DNA from: Nansenia antarctica
Taxonomy: Eukaryota > Chordata > Actinopteri > Argentiniformes > Microstomatidae
Assembly: GCA_963989245.1 (NCBI GenBank)
Contig: OZ022353.1
Span: 31,288,798-31,352,797, forward strand
Length of the DNA: 64,000 bases
Direction of reading: 5' to 3'
Below the pieces are notes generated by a model. The model saw only the letters and a list, made by a program, of their open reading frames with translations, was not told where the DNA came from and ran no database searches. Positions 20,451-30,682 of this stretch are shown here, piece after piece (the first letter of the stretch is position 1; every line of letters begins with the position of its first letter). Made by a program: the position numbers and the translations under genes.

Positions 20451-20985
20451 CAGTGGTTCTCAACCTTTTTTAGGCTAGCGCCCCCCTGTCCATTATCCAG
20501 GTCTCTTACCGCCCCCCATCAAAAAAAAGTAGGCTTATTTTCTTCCCTGAATATTAACGTTGACTAATATTCTGTCTTATATCATTTAAAAAGCATGTCA
20601 ATGAATGCCAAATAATAGATTTGATTTAACTGGGCAGTTGGAATATCATTATCATTAGTTTACCAGAGAGCAGAAAAGCGAATGTGAATGTGAATAAAAA
20701 TGCTGTTTCTGAGTGTTGAACAAACTTAGACAAGATCAGAGAATACAAACAGACTGCTACGGAACAGCAGCAATTTCACACATGTCCGATGTAGAACAAA
20801 CAGTAGGCTGCAGAACTGTACATTACAACTAACCAGTGGCGTGCAGTCAGGTGAGGCAGGGTAGGCAGTGCCTCACCCAGGCATTTAAGAAAGAAAAAGA
20901 ATATCAGTCTTTTTTAAATATTTTTTAATTATTTTTTATCTCAATTTTTTTTATTTATTTTACTAATTATTCTTAACTTAAACAC
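20451..20985. mobile_element. Two MITE-like ends, truncated
   Basis: CAGTGGTTCTCAACC at 20451 and CAGTGGCGTGCAGTCAGG at about 20834 are typical 5' ends of fish hAT-like non-autonomous elements. Neither has a clear partner end. The rest is AT-rich. Confidence 0.45.
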
Positions 20986-21555
20986 ACACTTTTTACATGT
21001 CCTGTTCTGCTGGCTCTGTCCTAGGTTCTAATAACTATACGTCAATGGAAAGATGCCCGGCTCTTATTAATAATATTTTTTTTTAAAGAAAGCCATGACC
21101 AAATGTATTTACTTAGTATAATGTTTTATGTCTGTAGGAAATTGTAATGTTTTGTAAAGAACAAAAGTCTTTATAAGGTGGCCAGATGACTGTATATAAT
21201 TAAAATGACAATTTATATACATACTGCAAGGATGCCAAGTAAATGAACATACACCACACAATCATTATTCACGACGGTAGTTAAGTACCCTAAGAGTAGG
21301 CTGATGGTACAAAGATAGAATCGATTGCCACAGACGTATCGAGAAGTATCCATCCACGTTGTGGTTCAGTCTGATCAGTGAATAACTTAACAGGCCCTCG
21401 TTTTCACATTGAGAATATCTCTAGAAGGTCTTCAGTTTAGCCAGTTTAGCCACATTGTCAGTGTTGCTACAGAATTGGCTGTGTTTCATTCCAGAAGGTA
21501 CTACCTTCCCGCCTCTGGTTCACTCCCCTTCACAGATCTGACAGGCCTGGACACA
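20986..21555. repeat. Segmental duplicate A (empty site)
   Basis: About 570 bp from AAACACACACTTTTTACATG to TCTGACAGGCCTGGAC. It recurs at 24624-26179, where a LINE fragment splits it. Here TTGAGAAT runs straight into ATCTCTAG, so this is the uninterrupted version. Confidence 0.88.
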
Positions 21556-22114
21556 ACACAACGAGATTGCTAAGCTAACACCGCTAATGCGGAAGTGGCC
21601 TGTGGCCTGTGTGTGTGATGATGAGATGATGATGATGATGGGGGGTGATAGGAAGGTCGTAGAGACACCATTCAAATGGTTTTAGATTCCCTGTCCTCTG
21701 GTCTATCCGGGGGTGTTGGAATTGTTCTCCTAACCCGCGGGGAACCATACGTTATTAACCCCGGGAGGGGTCACACTACGGGACGTATAACGCTGGCTAT
21801 GAATGTGGTAGAAACACGCGGTTTTCATATTTCTGTTCCTTAGGTCTACACGGTCATTTGAAGCCCAACCCCAGCCCTCTACGACCCCGGGAAGTGATGT
21901 TATTGAGCTTCCTGCAGATTAGCCACATGCTAAAGGCATCATGCTAACCCTACCCCGTTTTGGATTCAGCGTGATCTCACGATCATAAAAGTCAATGGGA
22001 GTGGCAAAAAAAATCGTGTTCGACTTAAAAAAAAAAAAAAAAAAGTTAGGGTGAAGATAGTGGATGCACGCATTTAACATCTCTCTCTATGACCTGGGGT
22101 CACAAGGGTGGGGA
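21556..22114. other. No gene seen
   Basis: Unique-looking sequence with a short GATGAT microsatellite near 21620-21640 and a poly-A run at 22027-22044. Confidence 0.4.
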
Positions 22115-22395
22115 ATTCCTGGGCATATGTGAATGTGAATGGTCATGTTAATGAGCTGTATGTTAATGAGCTGTGTGTGTATGTTAATGAGCTTCATGCT
22201 AATGAGATTCATGCTAATGAGCTGTATGTTAATGAGCTGTATGTTAATGAGCTGTGTATGTTAATGAGATTCATGCTAATGAGCTGTATATTAATGAGAT
22301 GTATGTTAATTAGCTGTGTGTATGTTAATGAGCTGTATGTTAATGAGCTTCATGCTAATGAGATTCATGCTAATGAGCTGTATGTTAATGAGCTG
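22115..22395. repeat. 15-bp repeat ATGTTAATGAGCTGT / ATGCTAATGAGATTC
   Basis: About 17 copies of a 15-16-bp word, alternating between GTTAATGAGCTGT and GCTAATGAGATTC forms. The ATGCTAAT variant resembles a POU/octamer site; that is a sequence resemblance only. It leads directly into the 21-bp array. Confidence 0.8.
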
Positions 22396-23990
22396 TGTAA
22401 AAGTGGGCGGAGCTTGTGTAAAAGTGGGAGGAGCTTAAGTCAAAGTGGGAGGAGCTTAAGTCAAAGTGGGAGGAGCTTAAGTCAAAGTGGGAGGAGCTTA
22501 AGTCAAAGTGGGAGGAGCTTAAGTCAAAGTGGGCGGAGCTTAAATCAAAGTGGGAGGAGCTTAAATCAAAGTGGGAGGAGCTTAAATCAAAGTGGGAGGA
22601 GCTTAAGTCAAAGTGGGAGGAGCTTAAATCAAAGTGGGAGGAGCTTAAGTCAAAGTGGGAGGAGCTTAAGTCAAAGTGGGAGGAGCTTAAGTCAAAGTGG
22701 GCGGAGCTTAAGTCAAAGTGGGCGGAGCTTAAGTCAAAGTGGGCGGAGCTTAAATCAAAGTGGGAGGAGCTTAAGTCAAAGTGGGAGGAGCTTAAGTCAA
22801 AGTGGGCGGAGCTTAAGTCAAAGTGGGCGGAGCTTAAATCAAAGTGGGAGGAGCTTAAGTCAAAGTGGGAGGAGCTTAAATCAAAGTGGGAGGAGCTTAG
22901 GTCAAAGTGGGCGGAGCTTAAATCAAAGTGGGCGGAGCTTAAATCAAAGTGGGAGGAGCTTAAGTGAAAGTGGGCGGAGCTTAAATCAAAGTGGGAGGAG
23001 CTTAATTCAAAGTGGGAGGAGCTTAAGTCAAAGTGGGCGGAGCTTAAATCAAAGTGGGAGGAGCTTAAGTCAAAGTGGGAGGAGCTTAAGTCAAAGTGGG
23101 CGGAGCTTAAGTCAAAGTGGGAGGAGCTTAAGTCAAAGTGGGAGGAGCTTAAGTCAAAGTGGGAGGAGCTTAAGTCAAAGTGGGAGGAGCTTAAGTCAAA
23201 GTGGGAGGAGCTTAAGTCAAAGTGGGAGGAGCTTAAGTCAAAGTGGGAGGAGCTTAAGTCAAAGTGGGCGGAGCTTAAGTCAAAGTGGGAGGAGCTTAAG
23301 TCAAAGTGGGCGGAGCTTAAGTCAAAGTGGGAGGAGCTTAAATCAAAGTGGGAGGAGCTTAAGTCAAAGTGGGAGGAGCTTAAATCAAAGTGGGAGGAGC
23401 TTAAGTCAAAGTGGGAGGAGCTTAAATCAAAGTGGGAGGAGCTTAAATCAAAGTGGGAGGAGCTTAAGTCAAAGTGGGAGGAGCTTAAGTCAAAGTGGGC
23501 GGAGCTTAAGTCAAAGTGGGCGGAGCTTAAATCAAAGTGGGAGGAGCTTAATTCAAAGTGGGAGGAGCTTAAGTCAAAGTGGGCGGAGCTTAAATCAAAG
23601 TGGGAGGAGCTTAAGTCAAAGTGGGAGGAGCTTAAGTCAAAGTGGGAGGAGCTTAAATCAAAGTGGGCGGAGCTTAAATCAAAGTGGGAGGAGCTTAAGT
23701 CAAAGTGGGAGGAGCTTAAGTCAAAGTGGGAGGAGCTTAAGTCAAAGTGGGAGGAGCTTAAGTCAAAGTGGGAGGAGCTTAAGTCAAAGTGGGAGGAGCT
23801 TAAGTCAAAGTGGGCGGAGCTTAAGTCAAAGTGGGAGGAGCTTAAGTCAAAGTGGGCGGAGCTTAAGTCAAAGTGGGAGGAGCTTAAGTCAAAGTGGGAG
23901 GAGCTTAAGTCAAAGTGGGAGGAGCTTAAGTCAAAGTGGGAGGAGCTTAAGTCAAAGTGGGAGGAGCTTAAGTCAAAGTGGGAGGAGCTT
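22396..23990. repeat. 21-bp minisatellite, about 75 copies
   Basis: Unit AAAGTGGGAGGAGCTTAAGTC with two frequent variable sites: GGAGGAGC or GGCGGAGC, and AAGTC or AAATC. Since 21 is a multiple of 3, both strands stay open for about 1.6 kb (plus SLSQSGR, minus SSSHFDL). These frames are not evidence of a protein. The rare AATTC variant occurs twice, about 546 bp (26 units) apart with matching neighbours, so part of the array was duplicated as a block. Confidence 0.95.
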
Positions 23991-24031
23991 GTGTCAAAGC
24001 CCGGCGCTGCAGACCCCAACCTGGTCACGGT

Positions 24032-24240
<209 letters not shown>

Positions 24241-24447
24241 TAAGGGGCTTTATACACCAACAGGGCCGAGCCCAACCATACTGTGCTGGCGCTCTGGTAG
24301 TTTCCGTTCACATTGTCCTTTCCACAACTGTTGGATGTGTAGGACAGCTCAGCTCAGCACAGCTCAGCACAGTTCGGCTCAGGACTGGGACTGAGGAGAT
24401 GAGTGTGTAACCAGGGTGGTAAAGCCTTGCCTTCCTTCCCCCCCCCA

Positions 24448-24594
24448 GGCCAACGACTACACAGTGGAGGTAGACAGGAAGGACGGTCTGGAGGAGACCG
24501 TGGACAGCATGGGGCTCACGCTGCTCAGCAAGACCAGGGCCCACGACCGCTTCAAACACGCCCCCACGGCAGCACCCGCTGACCCCGTCTGACC
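24448..24594 (+). CDS. Unidentified terminal coding exon
   Basis: A C-run ending in CAG precedes an open reading ANDYTVEVDRKDGLEETVDS, then MGLTLLSKTRAHDRFKH, and a TGA at 24592-24594. The acceptor is strong and codon use looks like a real exon. I do not recognise the protein and no upstream exon is evident in the window. It could be the last exon of a gene whose other exons are separated by the arrays, or another duplicated fragment like the TET piece. Confidence 0.35.
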
Positions 24595-24623
24595 TCTCCT
24601 GAGACTGTGTGTGTGTGTGCGCT

Positions 24624-26179
24624 TTAAACACACACTTTTTACATGTCCTGTTCTGCTGGCTCTGTCCTAGGTTCTAATAACTATACGTCAATGGAAAGAT
24701 GCCCGGCTCTTATTAATATTTTTTTTTTTTAAAGAAAGCCATGACCAAATGTATTTAGTATAATGTTGTATGTCTGTAGGAAATTGTATTGTTTTGTAAA
24801 GAACAAAAGTCTTTATAAGGTGGCCAGATGACTGTATATAATTAAAATGACAATTTATATACATACTGCAAGGATGCCAAGTAAATGAACATACACCACA
24901 CAATCATTATTCACGACGGTAGTTAAGTACCCTAAGAGTAGGCTGATGGTACAAAGATAGAATCGATTGCCACAGACGTATCGAGAAGTATCCATCCACG
25001 TTGTGGTTCAGTCTGATCAGTGAATAACTTAACAGGCCCTCGTTTTCACATTGAGAATCAAATCATCAAATCAAATTTTATTTGTATAGCGCATTTCTTA
25101 CAAGATGCAACTCAATGCGCTTCACACAATGAAAATGTTCAGTCAATCAGTCAATCAATCAATCAATACTGACAGAGCCGCGAGCAGGCAAAAGTAAAAA
25201 ACCTGTATACTATGTAGCCAGGAAAATTCCCTTGCAGCCCTCTACCAATAGAGCGACTACTAGCCAGTTTGCTTACCAGTACCCAGCGGTCCCCCAGGGG
25301 AGGCCAGGACCACCGGCACAAAGCAAGCAAGCAAGGGCAAAAACCTGTACACCATGTATCCAGGAAAAATTCCTTGCATATTATCGGCGTACACACTGTC
25401 CATAAATTTTGTGTTGTATTTGCATCGTTCTGCATCCAGTATGGTCACAGGTCCTGCCAAAAGAGAAACTTAAGCACAGTTATGATGCAACAACACAATA
25501 GAGACAATAAAGATGACAGCAATACAACCTGATGGTGGTCCTGGTACACCCTTGTACCGGTTCCAGTACTGCTCTAGGTGCTATTTGGAGCTGACAGTGC
25601 CTCATCAGCACCCAGGTCCATTTTCCTGTCAACACAAATCTCAAAAACACGAGTATGGTGTAATGGCCTAGTGATCCTAGTTCTATAATGTCCAATGTCT
25701 CCCTTAGTATCAAAAGGCGACATTGAATAAGTAGGTTTTGAGGTCACGCTTAAAAATGTCCTGAGTTTTAGACAACCTCAGGCCCTCAGGTAGGGTGTTC
25801 CACAATCTAGGAGCATATATGCTAAAAGCTGATCCTCCAAATCTCTTTGTCCTAGCCTCTGGCACTATTAAAAGTTCCGTGCCACTAGACCGTAGGGGTC
25901 TAGCTGGTGTGTATCTTATGAGCATGTCCACCATGTAATTGGGTGCATCACAGTGAAGTGATTTATAAACTAGTAAAAGGATCTTAAAGTCTATTCTATG
26001 ACTGACAGGGAGCCAGTGTAGTGATCTCAAGACAGGTGTGAATATCTCTAGAAGGTCTTCAGTTTAGCCAGTTTAGCCACATTGTCAGTGTTGCTACAGA
26101 ATTGGCTGTGTTTCATTCCAGAAGGTACTACCTTCCCGCCTCTGGTTCACTCCCCTTCACAGATCTGACAGGCCTGGAC
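24624..26179. repeat. Segmental duplicate B, split by a LINE
   Basis: Same sequence as 20986-21555, with 25059-26043 inserted between TTGAGAAT and ATCTCTAG. Only small differences from copy A are visible, for example a shorter repeat of TTTACTTAGTATAATG. Confidence 0.88.
25059..26043 (-). mobile_element. 5'-truncated LINE fragment with exact borders
   Basis: The minus strand from 26030 encodes a LINE reverse-transcriptase end: MRSLHWLPVSHRIDFKILLL, AFSIYAPRLWNTLPEGLR. The 3' end is an AAATCAAATTTTATTTGTAT tail. Copy A supplies the empty site, and GAAT at both borders may be a short target duplication. Confidence 0.82.
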
Positions 26180-26264
26180 GGGTGTAAGCAATGTAGGATA
26201 AGCTAGGTACAGCTGCTTTAGCCCAGAGATGCCCAATCTATCAGATCTGTGAAACGGATCAAAC

Positions 26265-26400
26265 GGTGGGTGTGGGGAGCATGCAGCACCTGGCCTGTAG
26301 AGGGAGCTACAGGACCGGGGTGGAGGAGAGTGGACGAGGGGTCATCCCATCATCATCCACTCTCCACCCCCAGTCCTGTAGCTCCCTCTAATAGTCCAGA
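26265..26400. repeat. Hairpin repeat related to 17050-17115
   Basis: GTAGAGGGAGCTACAGGAC and GTCCTGTAGCTCCCTCTA are inverted, with GGTGGAG/CTCCACC between. The left arm with GGGGAGCATGCAGC also occurs at 17058. Confidence 0.7.
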
Positions 26401-26527
26401 CGCCTCCTTCCCTCTTGTTCTCTCCCTCCATCCTTCTCTCTCTCTCGCTCCTTCCCTCCCTCTTGCTCTCTCCCTCCCTTCCTCTCTCGCTCCCTCCCTC
26501 CCTTCCTCTCTCCCTCCCTCCCCCACA
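26401..26527. repeat. CT-rich tract
   Basis: CTCTCCCTCCCTTCC tandem tract ending in CCCCACAG at 26520-26527, which could act as an acceptor for a short, unsupported reading (LGQKFLERR). Confidence 0.6.
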
Positions 26528-26683
26528 GTTAGGGCAGAAGTTTCTAGAACGAAGAGCAACCTCGCTCTCGGGTCGCCAAACCGTTCAGTCCGGTGAGTCC
26601 GTGACTCCTCGACACACGTCGTCGTCGTCATAGCAACTTGACGTAGGTCTTCATGTGGTTCCGGATGCTCTCGGCAACCTCTT

Positions 26684-26735
26684 TGCAGAGGCAGCACTGC
26701 TCATCCAAGGCTCAACATGTATTTACAGCAAGAAG
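26684..26735 (+). CDS. ncaph2: Condensin-2 complex subunit H2, single small exon
   Basis: Between a CTTTGCAG acceptor and a GTGAGT donor the frame reads EAALLIQGSTCIYSKK. This matches the conserved N-terminal segment of NCAPH2, a kleisin subunit of condensin II needed for mitotic chromosome condensation. In NCAPH2 proteins it is followed by VEYLYSLVYQ, which I do not find downstream. Neighbouring exons are also not evident, although LGQKFLE at 26528 is weakly reminiscent of the preceding region. This may be a real exon of a gene with large introns or a duplicated fragment. Confidence 0.6.
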
Positions 26736-28483
26736 GTGAGTCCTAGAACAGTCCAACATGGGACCCACAGACCCAGAGACAGAGGACATCCTCGTGGTGT
26801 GACGACTGTATATCTGGGCTATCAGAAGTCACAGACAGGGCTACGTCATCATGACAGCGTGATTTAAAATGACCTCCGCTACATAATAATAATAATAAGG
26901 GGTGCACATAACTTTTTGGGGCCAGTGCTCAGAGGAGCACCTAGGGATGCTGCTTGGTGCTCCCCGAGCTCGCGAGTCACGACCCGTCCCACAGGATGGA
27001 TAAAAAAGGGATACATGGATTATTAGCAAAACGACATTTATTCATAAATGAAGATGAACAAACAAATGATTGTGTGCAAAACAATAGAAACAAATGCAAA
27101 ATCAAATGACTGCATGAAAGTCTGTCAGACTCCTTTAAACACAATGAAATCAACTGACATCTCTTTAAGCACTAACTGAATGTCTGTTCTTTAAACACAC
27201 TGAAATAAATGGACATCTCTTTAAGCACTGCTCTGTTCTGTAAACACTGAAATCAACTTTTCAACAAAAAGTTACAGCCTAAGCATTTATTTATGCTACA
27301 AGCTTAATCATCATCATCACTGCTCTCTTGACTGCTTTTATCACTGTCCTCAATTTCAACCATGGTAGAGGATGTTGTAGGCTAGGGGTCTCCAACCTTT
27401 TTTCATCCGAGAGCTACTTTGAAAAAATGTAAGTGGCCGAGAGCTACTCATATCTTATTACTTACATTCATTCACATAACGTATCAAAACACTCTGAAAT
27501 TCTTCACTAGCATGCTCTGTTTCAAATGTCAATGTGTAAGCTCACTATAGTAGTAGCAGTATATTCTGTATCCATCTATCAATGTATCACATCACCTCCA
27601 TTCACATATCAAAAGCTTATAATTGTATGGTCCACATGTGTGTAATAAGTGCATTCACCTTTTCTAGTTTTTTCAGTCAGAAAACATTAGTATTTTTTTC
27701 TTCTTTTGTCTCTTTCAATAAAAAATGTGCATGTGTGTAATAATGCATTCACTCATTCCTACACTTGAGATGAATGTCACTGCATGGAGTCTACAAGAGT
27801 TGTGTATGCTGGAGTGTATCCACTTAGGTTCACTCTTATAGAGTCATTTAGATGCTCATCTGTCAGTCTTGTTCAGAAGTAGTAGTAGTATTTCATTACA
27901 TTCATATCAGAAAAATCTGATTCTCAAAGGTATGTAGAGCCAACAAATACTTTCAGGGCTGCTTGGTGAATATTCTTATAGTTTTCTGGGTCTACCAGGC
28001 TCCAGAAATGTTGTGAATGTTGTTGCGATTGTAGCTGGACATTATTCTGGAGCTTTATAACCTCCATCTCCATTTCTCCAGGCTTGACACTGAACAGTTC
28101 AGCTATCTGCTCTCAGTGTTTCCCCTAGGTTTGCTGCCTTGGGGAGGGGGTGGCATGGACTGTGGCATATGTGGTCTTGACTACCTGTCCACTTTCTCAC
28201 CTGGTTCTTGCTCTCTCTCTTTGGTGTGCCGACACCATCCTGCTCTCTCTCCTTCTCTAGCCTCCTCTTTTGCTGTCAACCAAAAGGCAAACATAACAAC
28301 CAGAGTATTTATAATTTAATAAGAGGTATAAATTGATCCATATCAATTCATAACATAATTCGAATTTTATATTGGTTTGCTGAAAAATAAATGGTATATC
28401 CATCTATAGAAAACAGAAATTTCCAATGAGTGAGGGTTGTGCCAATGCTTCAATCCACTGTCCATGTACTGTAAATATACCAT
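26736..28483. other. No gene seen; MITE ends and low complexity
   Basis: Contains a TAA/ATA microsatellite near 26884 and a GGGGTGCACATAACTT terminus near 26898. TAGGGGTCTCCAACC at 27383 is a typical hAT-like MITE end, and a TCATCATCATCAC tract lies near 27310. The remaining sequence is AT-rich without exons I can support. Confidence 0.45.
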
Positions 28484-28724
28484 TGTAGGAGTTGGAGCGT
28501 ACAAACGAAACGGAGACTTGGTGCCAGTATAAAGCCGACCGTGTCGGCATTTATTGAACTGATGACATAGCGCCCATAGCAACATACAACACTTCCTTAA
28601 ATGTTACCTGGAACCCCCATACGTCACACCCCAGTGACCGGCGTTAAGGTGCCCGCACACAATTCCCCATAACCAAACACACAGGTGAATTATGTACATC
28701 CTACATCATAGTATTTCTGCTACA
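28484..28724 (-). mobile_element. 3' LTR of a Ty3/gypsy element
   Basis: 241 bp with TGTAGG and TGCTACA ends, preceded on the minus strand by a purine tract (GGGGGGAGGTC). It lies directly downstream of integrase coding sequence on the same strand. No 5' LTR is present. Confidence 0.75.
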
Positions 28725-29768
28725 GACCTCCCCCCAGAATTCACCATAATTGAGAACAGTCACCATTGCGGGGCCCGGATCACCCGTCCAAAACGGCTCC
28801 GTAAAACCGGAGCAGGGACTGACAGTTCAACAGGGGTCTGCTTATGAGGGACAGCAGGTGGTCTTTTAGAGGCTTTGCGGTGGCGTGGGGGCATAGCTGG
28901 AGGGCCGAGCCAACCCCACGGGCTGGTCCAGATCCACGTGAGCTGGTTTAAGTCTGTCCACTGAAATGTAATCTGGCTTACCCCCGATGTCCACCAGAAA
29001 AGCCTTGTCTCCAGCCTCCAGAACCCGAAACGGTCCGTCATAGGGCGGTTGAAATGGCCCTCGGTGGGCGTCATGGCGGATGAACACGTACTCCGCCGTT
29101 CGCAGGCAGGGTGGCATATATGACTGGGGTAGCCCATGCTGTGAGGTGGGTACAGGTGCGAATGCCTTGGCATTATCCAAAAACTCGGCTCGCTGTTTGA
29201 GCGCCGACCAAGGGATCGTGGCGTTAGGGACGAAATCCCCAGGAACCCGTAGCGGCTGTCCGTAGACAAGCTCGGCGGATGACGACCGAAGGTCTTCTTT
29301 AGGGGCGGTCCTAAGGCCCAACATGACCCACGGCAGCCTGTCGACCCAACCACCGTCCTTGAGGCTAGCCCGAAGGCGTCCTAGCGATTCCCACCCGAGT
29401 TGGGGTAGACCACGCCAACTTCTGGAATATGTAGGGGTGTTTTGTTTTTTTTCCGCAAACACAAACACAATCACTGACACACAAGAATAGGCGCGCAAGA
29501 ATAGGCGCGAAGCACACTCAGCGCCGCCGAGTTGCATACAGAGATGGGTAACCTATATCTAATCGTGCACCCCGTGTTACGTCACAAGCTAAAATCCAAT
29601 GGGGTTGCGGAACAACCTGCGGGGCGGAAGAACAAGATACAGAGAACACCCCTACATATTCCAGAAGTTGGCGTGGTCTACCCCAACTCGGGGCGTGGTC
29701 TACCCCAACTCGGGTGGGAATCGTTAGGACGCAGCCCGAAGTGCAGCTTTCATAGAACGATGAAACCG
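28725..29768 (-). pseudogene. Gypsy integrase C-terminal remnant
   Basis: The minus strand reads HRFHRSMKAALRA at 29733-29768, then, after a MITE, SLKDGGWVDRLPWVMLGLRT. It continues through EYVFIRHDAHRGPFQPPYDG and DIGGKPDYISVDRLKPAH to near the LTR. It resembles the integrase end of the element at 47.35-51.75 kb but is clearly divergent from it. Everything upstream of the integrase end is missing. Confidence 0.8.
29376..29732. mobile_element. MITE with 9-bp target duplication in the gypsy remnant
   Basis: Inverted arms start GCGTCCTA(G/A)CGATTCCCACC and extend for about 65 bp. The flanks AGCCCGAAG (29367-29375 and 29733-29741) are a perfect 9-bp repeat and restore the gypsy reading exactly. 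A 9-bp duplication suggests a Mutator-like origin. The right arm has an extra tandem copy of GCGTGGTCTACCCCAACTCG. Confidence 0.82.
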
Positions 29769-29902
29769 ATGATATGATAAAGACTGATAAGAAGCAGACA
29801 AACAATAGATTGGGGGTAGCCAATATTTTAAATGTATTTCTCATTAAATTGGAAAAGTAAATGGTTTTCTAATTGCAATACGGGAGTGTATTTCTTAAAC
29901 AT

Positions 29903-30115
29903 GGGGGGTAGTGGTGGTCTAGTGGATAGTGAGTTGGACTTGGGATCGGAAGGTTGTGAGTTCAAATCCCGCCTGAAGCCACACCACTACTAGTGTGCCC
30001 TTGGGTAAGGCACTTAGCCCTCAGTTACTCCAGGGGGAATGTCCCTGTAATTCGTAATTGTAAGTCGCTTTGGATAAAGGCGTCTGCTAAATGGCAAAAT
30101 TATTATTAATTATTA
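29903..30115 (+). repeat. tRNA-derived SINE, near complete
   Basis: The 5' tRNA-like head has an A box (TGGTCTAGTGG near 29914) and a B box (GAGTTCAAATCC at 29958-29969), the internal RNA polymerase III promoter. The tail is GTAAGTCGCTTTGGATAAAG and GCGTCTGCTAAATG, then an ATTATTA run. Confidence 0.85.
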
Positions 30116-30682
30116 AACATGTATTCACTGGACTGAAATAACTTATTAAAACATTGCAACAAAATGTGCATTTTTGGTACAATAATAAAATGTCTGCATT
30201 TGTATGACATCACTTGATAACGGTCCCTGAGGTGACTTGTTGAGAGCTTGGTAGAGCTCGCAGCATCTGTACAGGCTACTGCAGAGTCAAAGGCGCGTGC
30301 GTGTCCCCCTCCTCCTCCTGAACCCGTGCGGGCTGGCAGAGGAAAAGGCGGGAAAGGACTCGGCAAAGCAGCAAACTTCTAATCCGTGATAACAAGACAC
30401 TCCTGTGATGTGAGTAACCATTTCACCACTTTGAGAGGAATTCCTCATATATATTCTATTTGGCAGATTTTGGAGTGCCTGCCTGTGTATTCTAGTTGAC
30501 ATGACATAGATGTTGTTTGTTTAAAACATTTATATTGATCTCTGCAGACTAAGAGAACGGTCGAGGTTATGCTAGCTCGACAGCTTGGTAGAGCTTGCAT
30601 CTGTACTTAGCTACTGTGCAAAGCAGGGTTGCCAGATGGGGCGGATTACCGCCGAATGGGCTACTTTTGATCACCGGATATT
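30116..30682. other. No gene seen; one MITE terminus
   Basis: CAGGGTTGCCAGATGGGGCG at about 30622 is a typical MITE end, cut short by the LINE at 30683. Confidence 0.45.

Noticed and set aside
29903..29975. A functional tRNA gene
   Set aside because: A and B boxes are present, but the sequence continues into a SINE body and tail and does not fold as an intact tRNA by eye.
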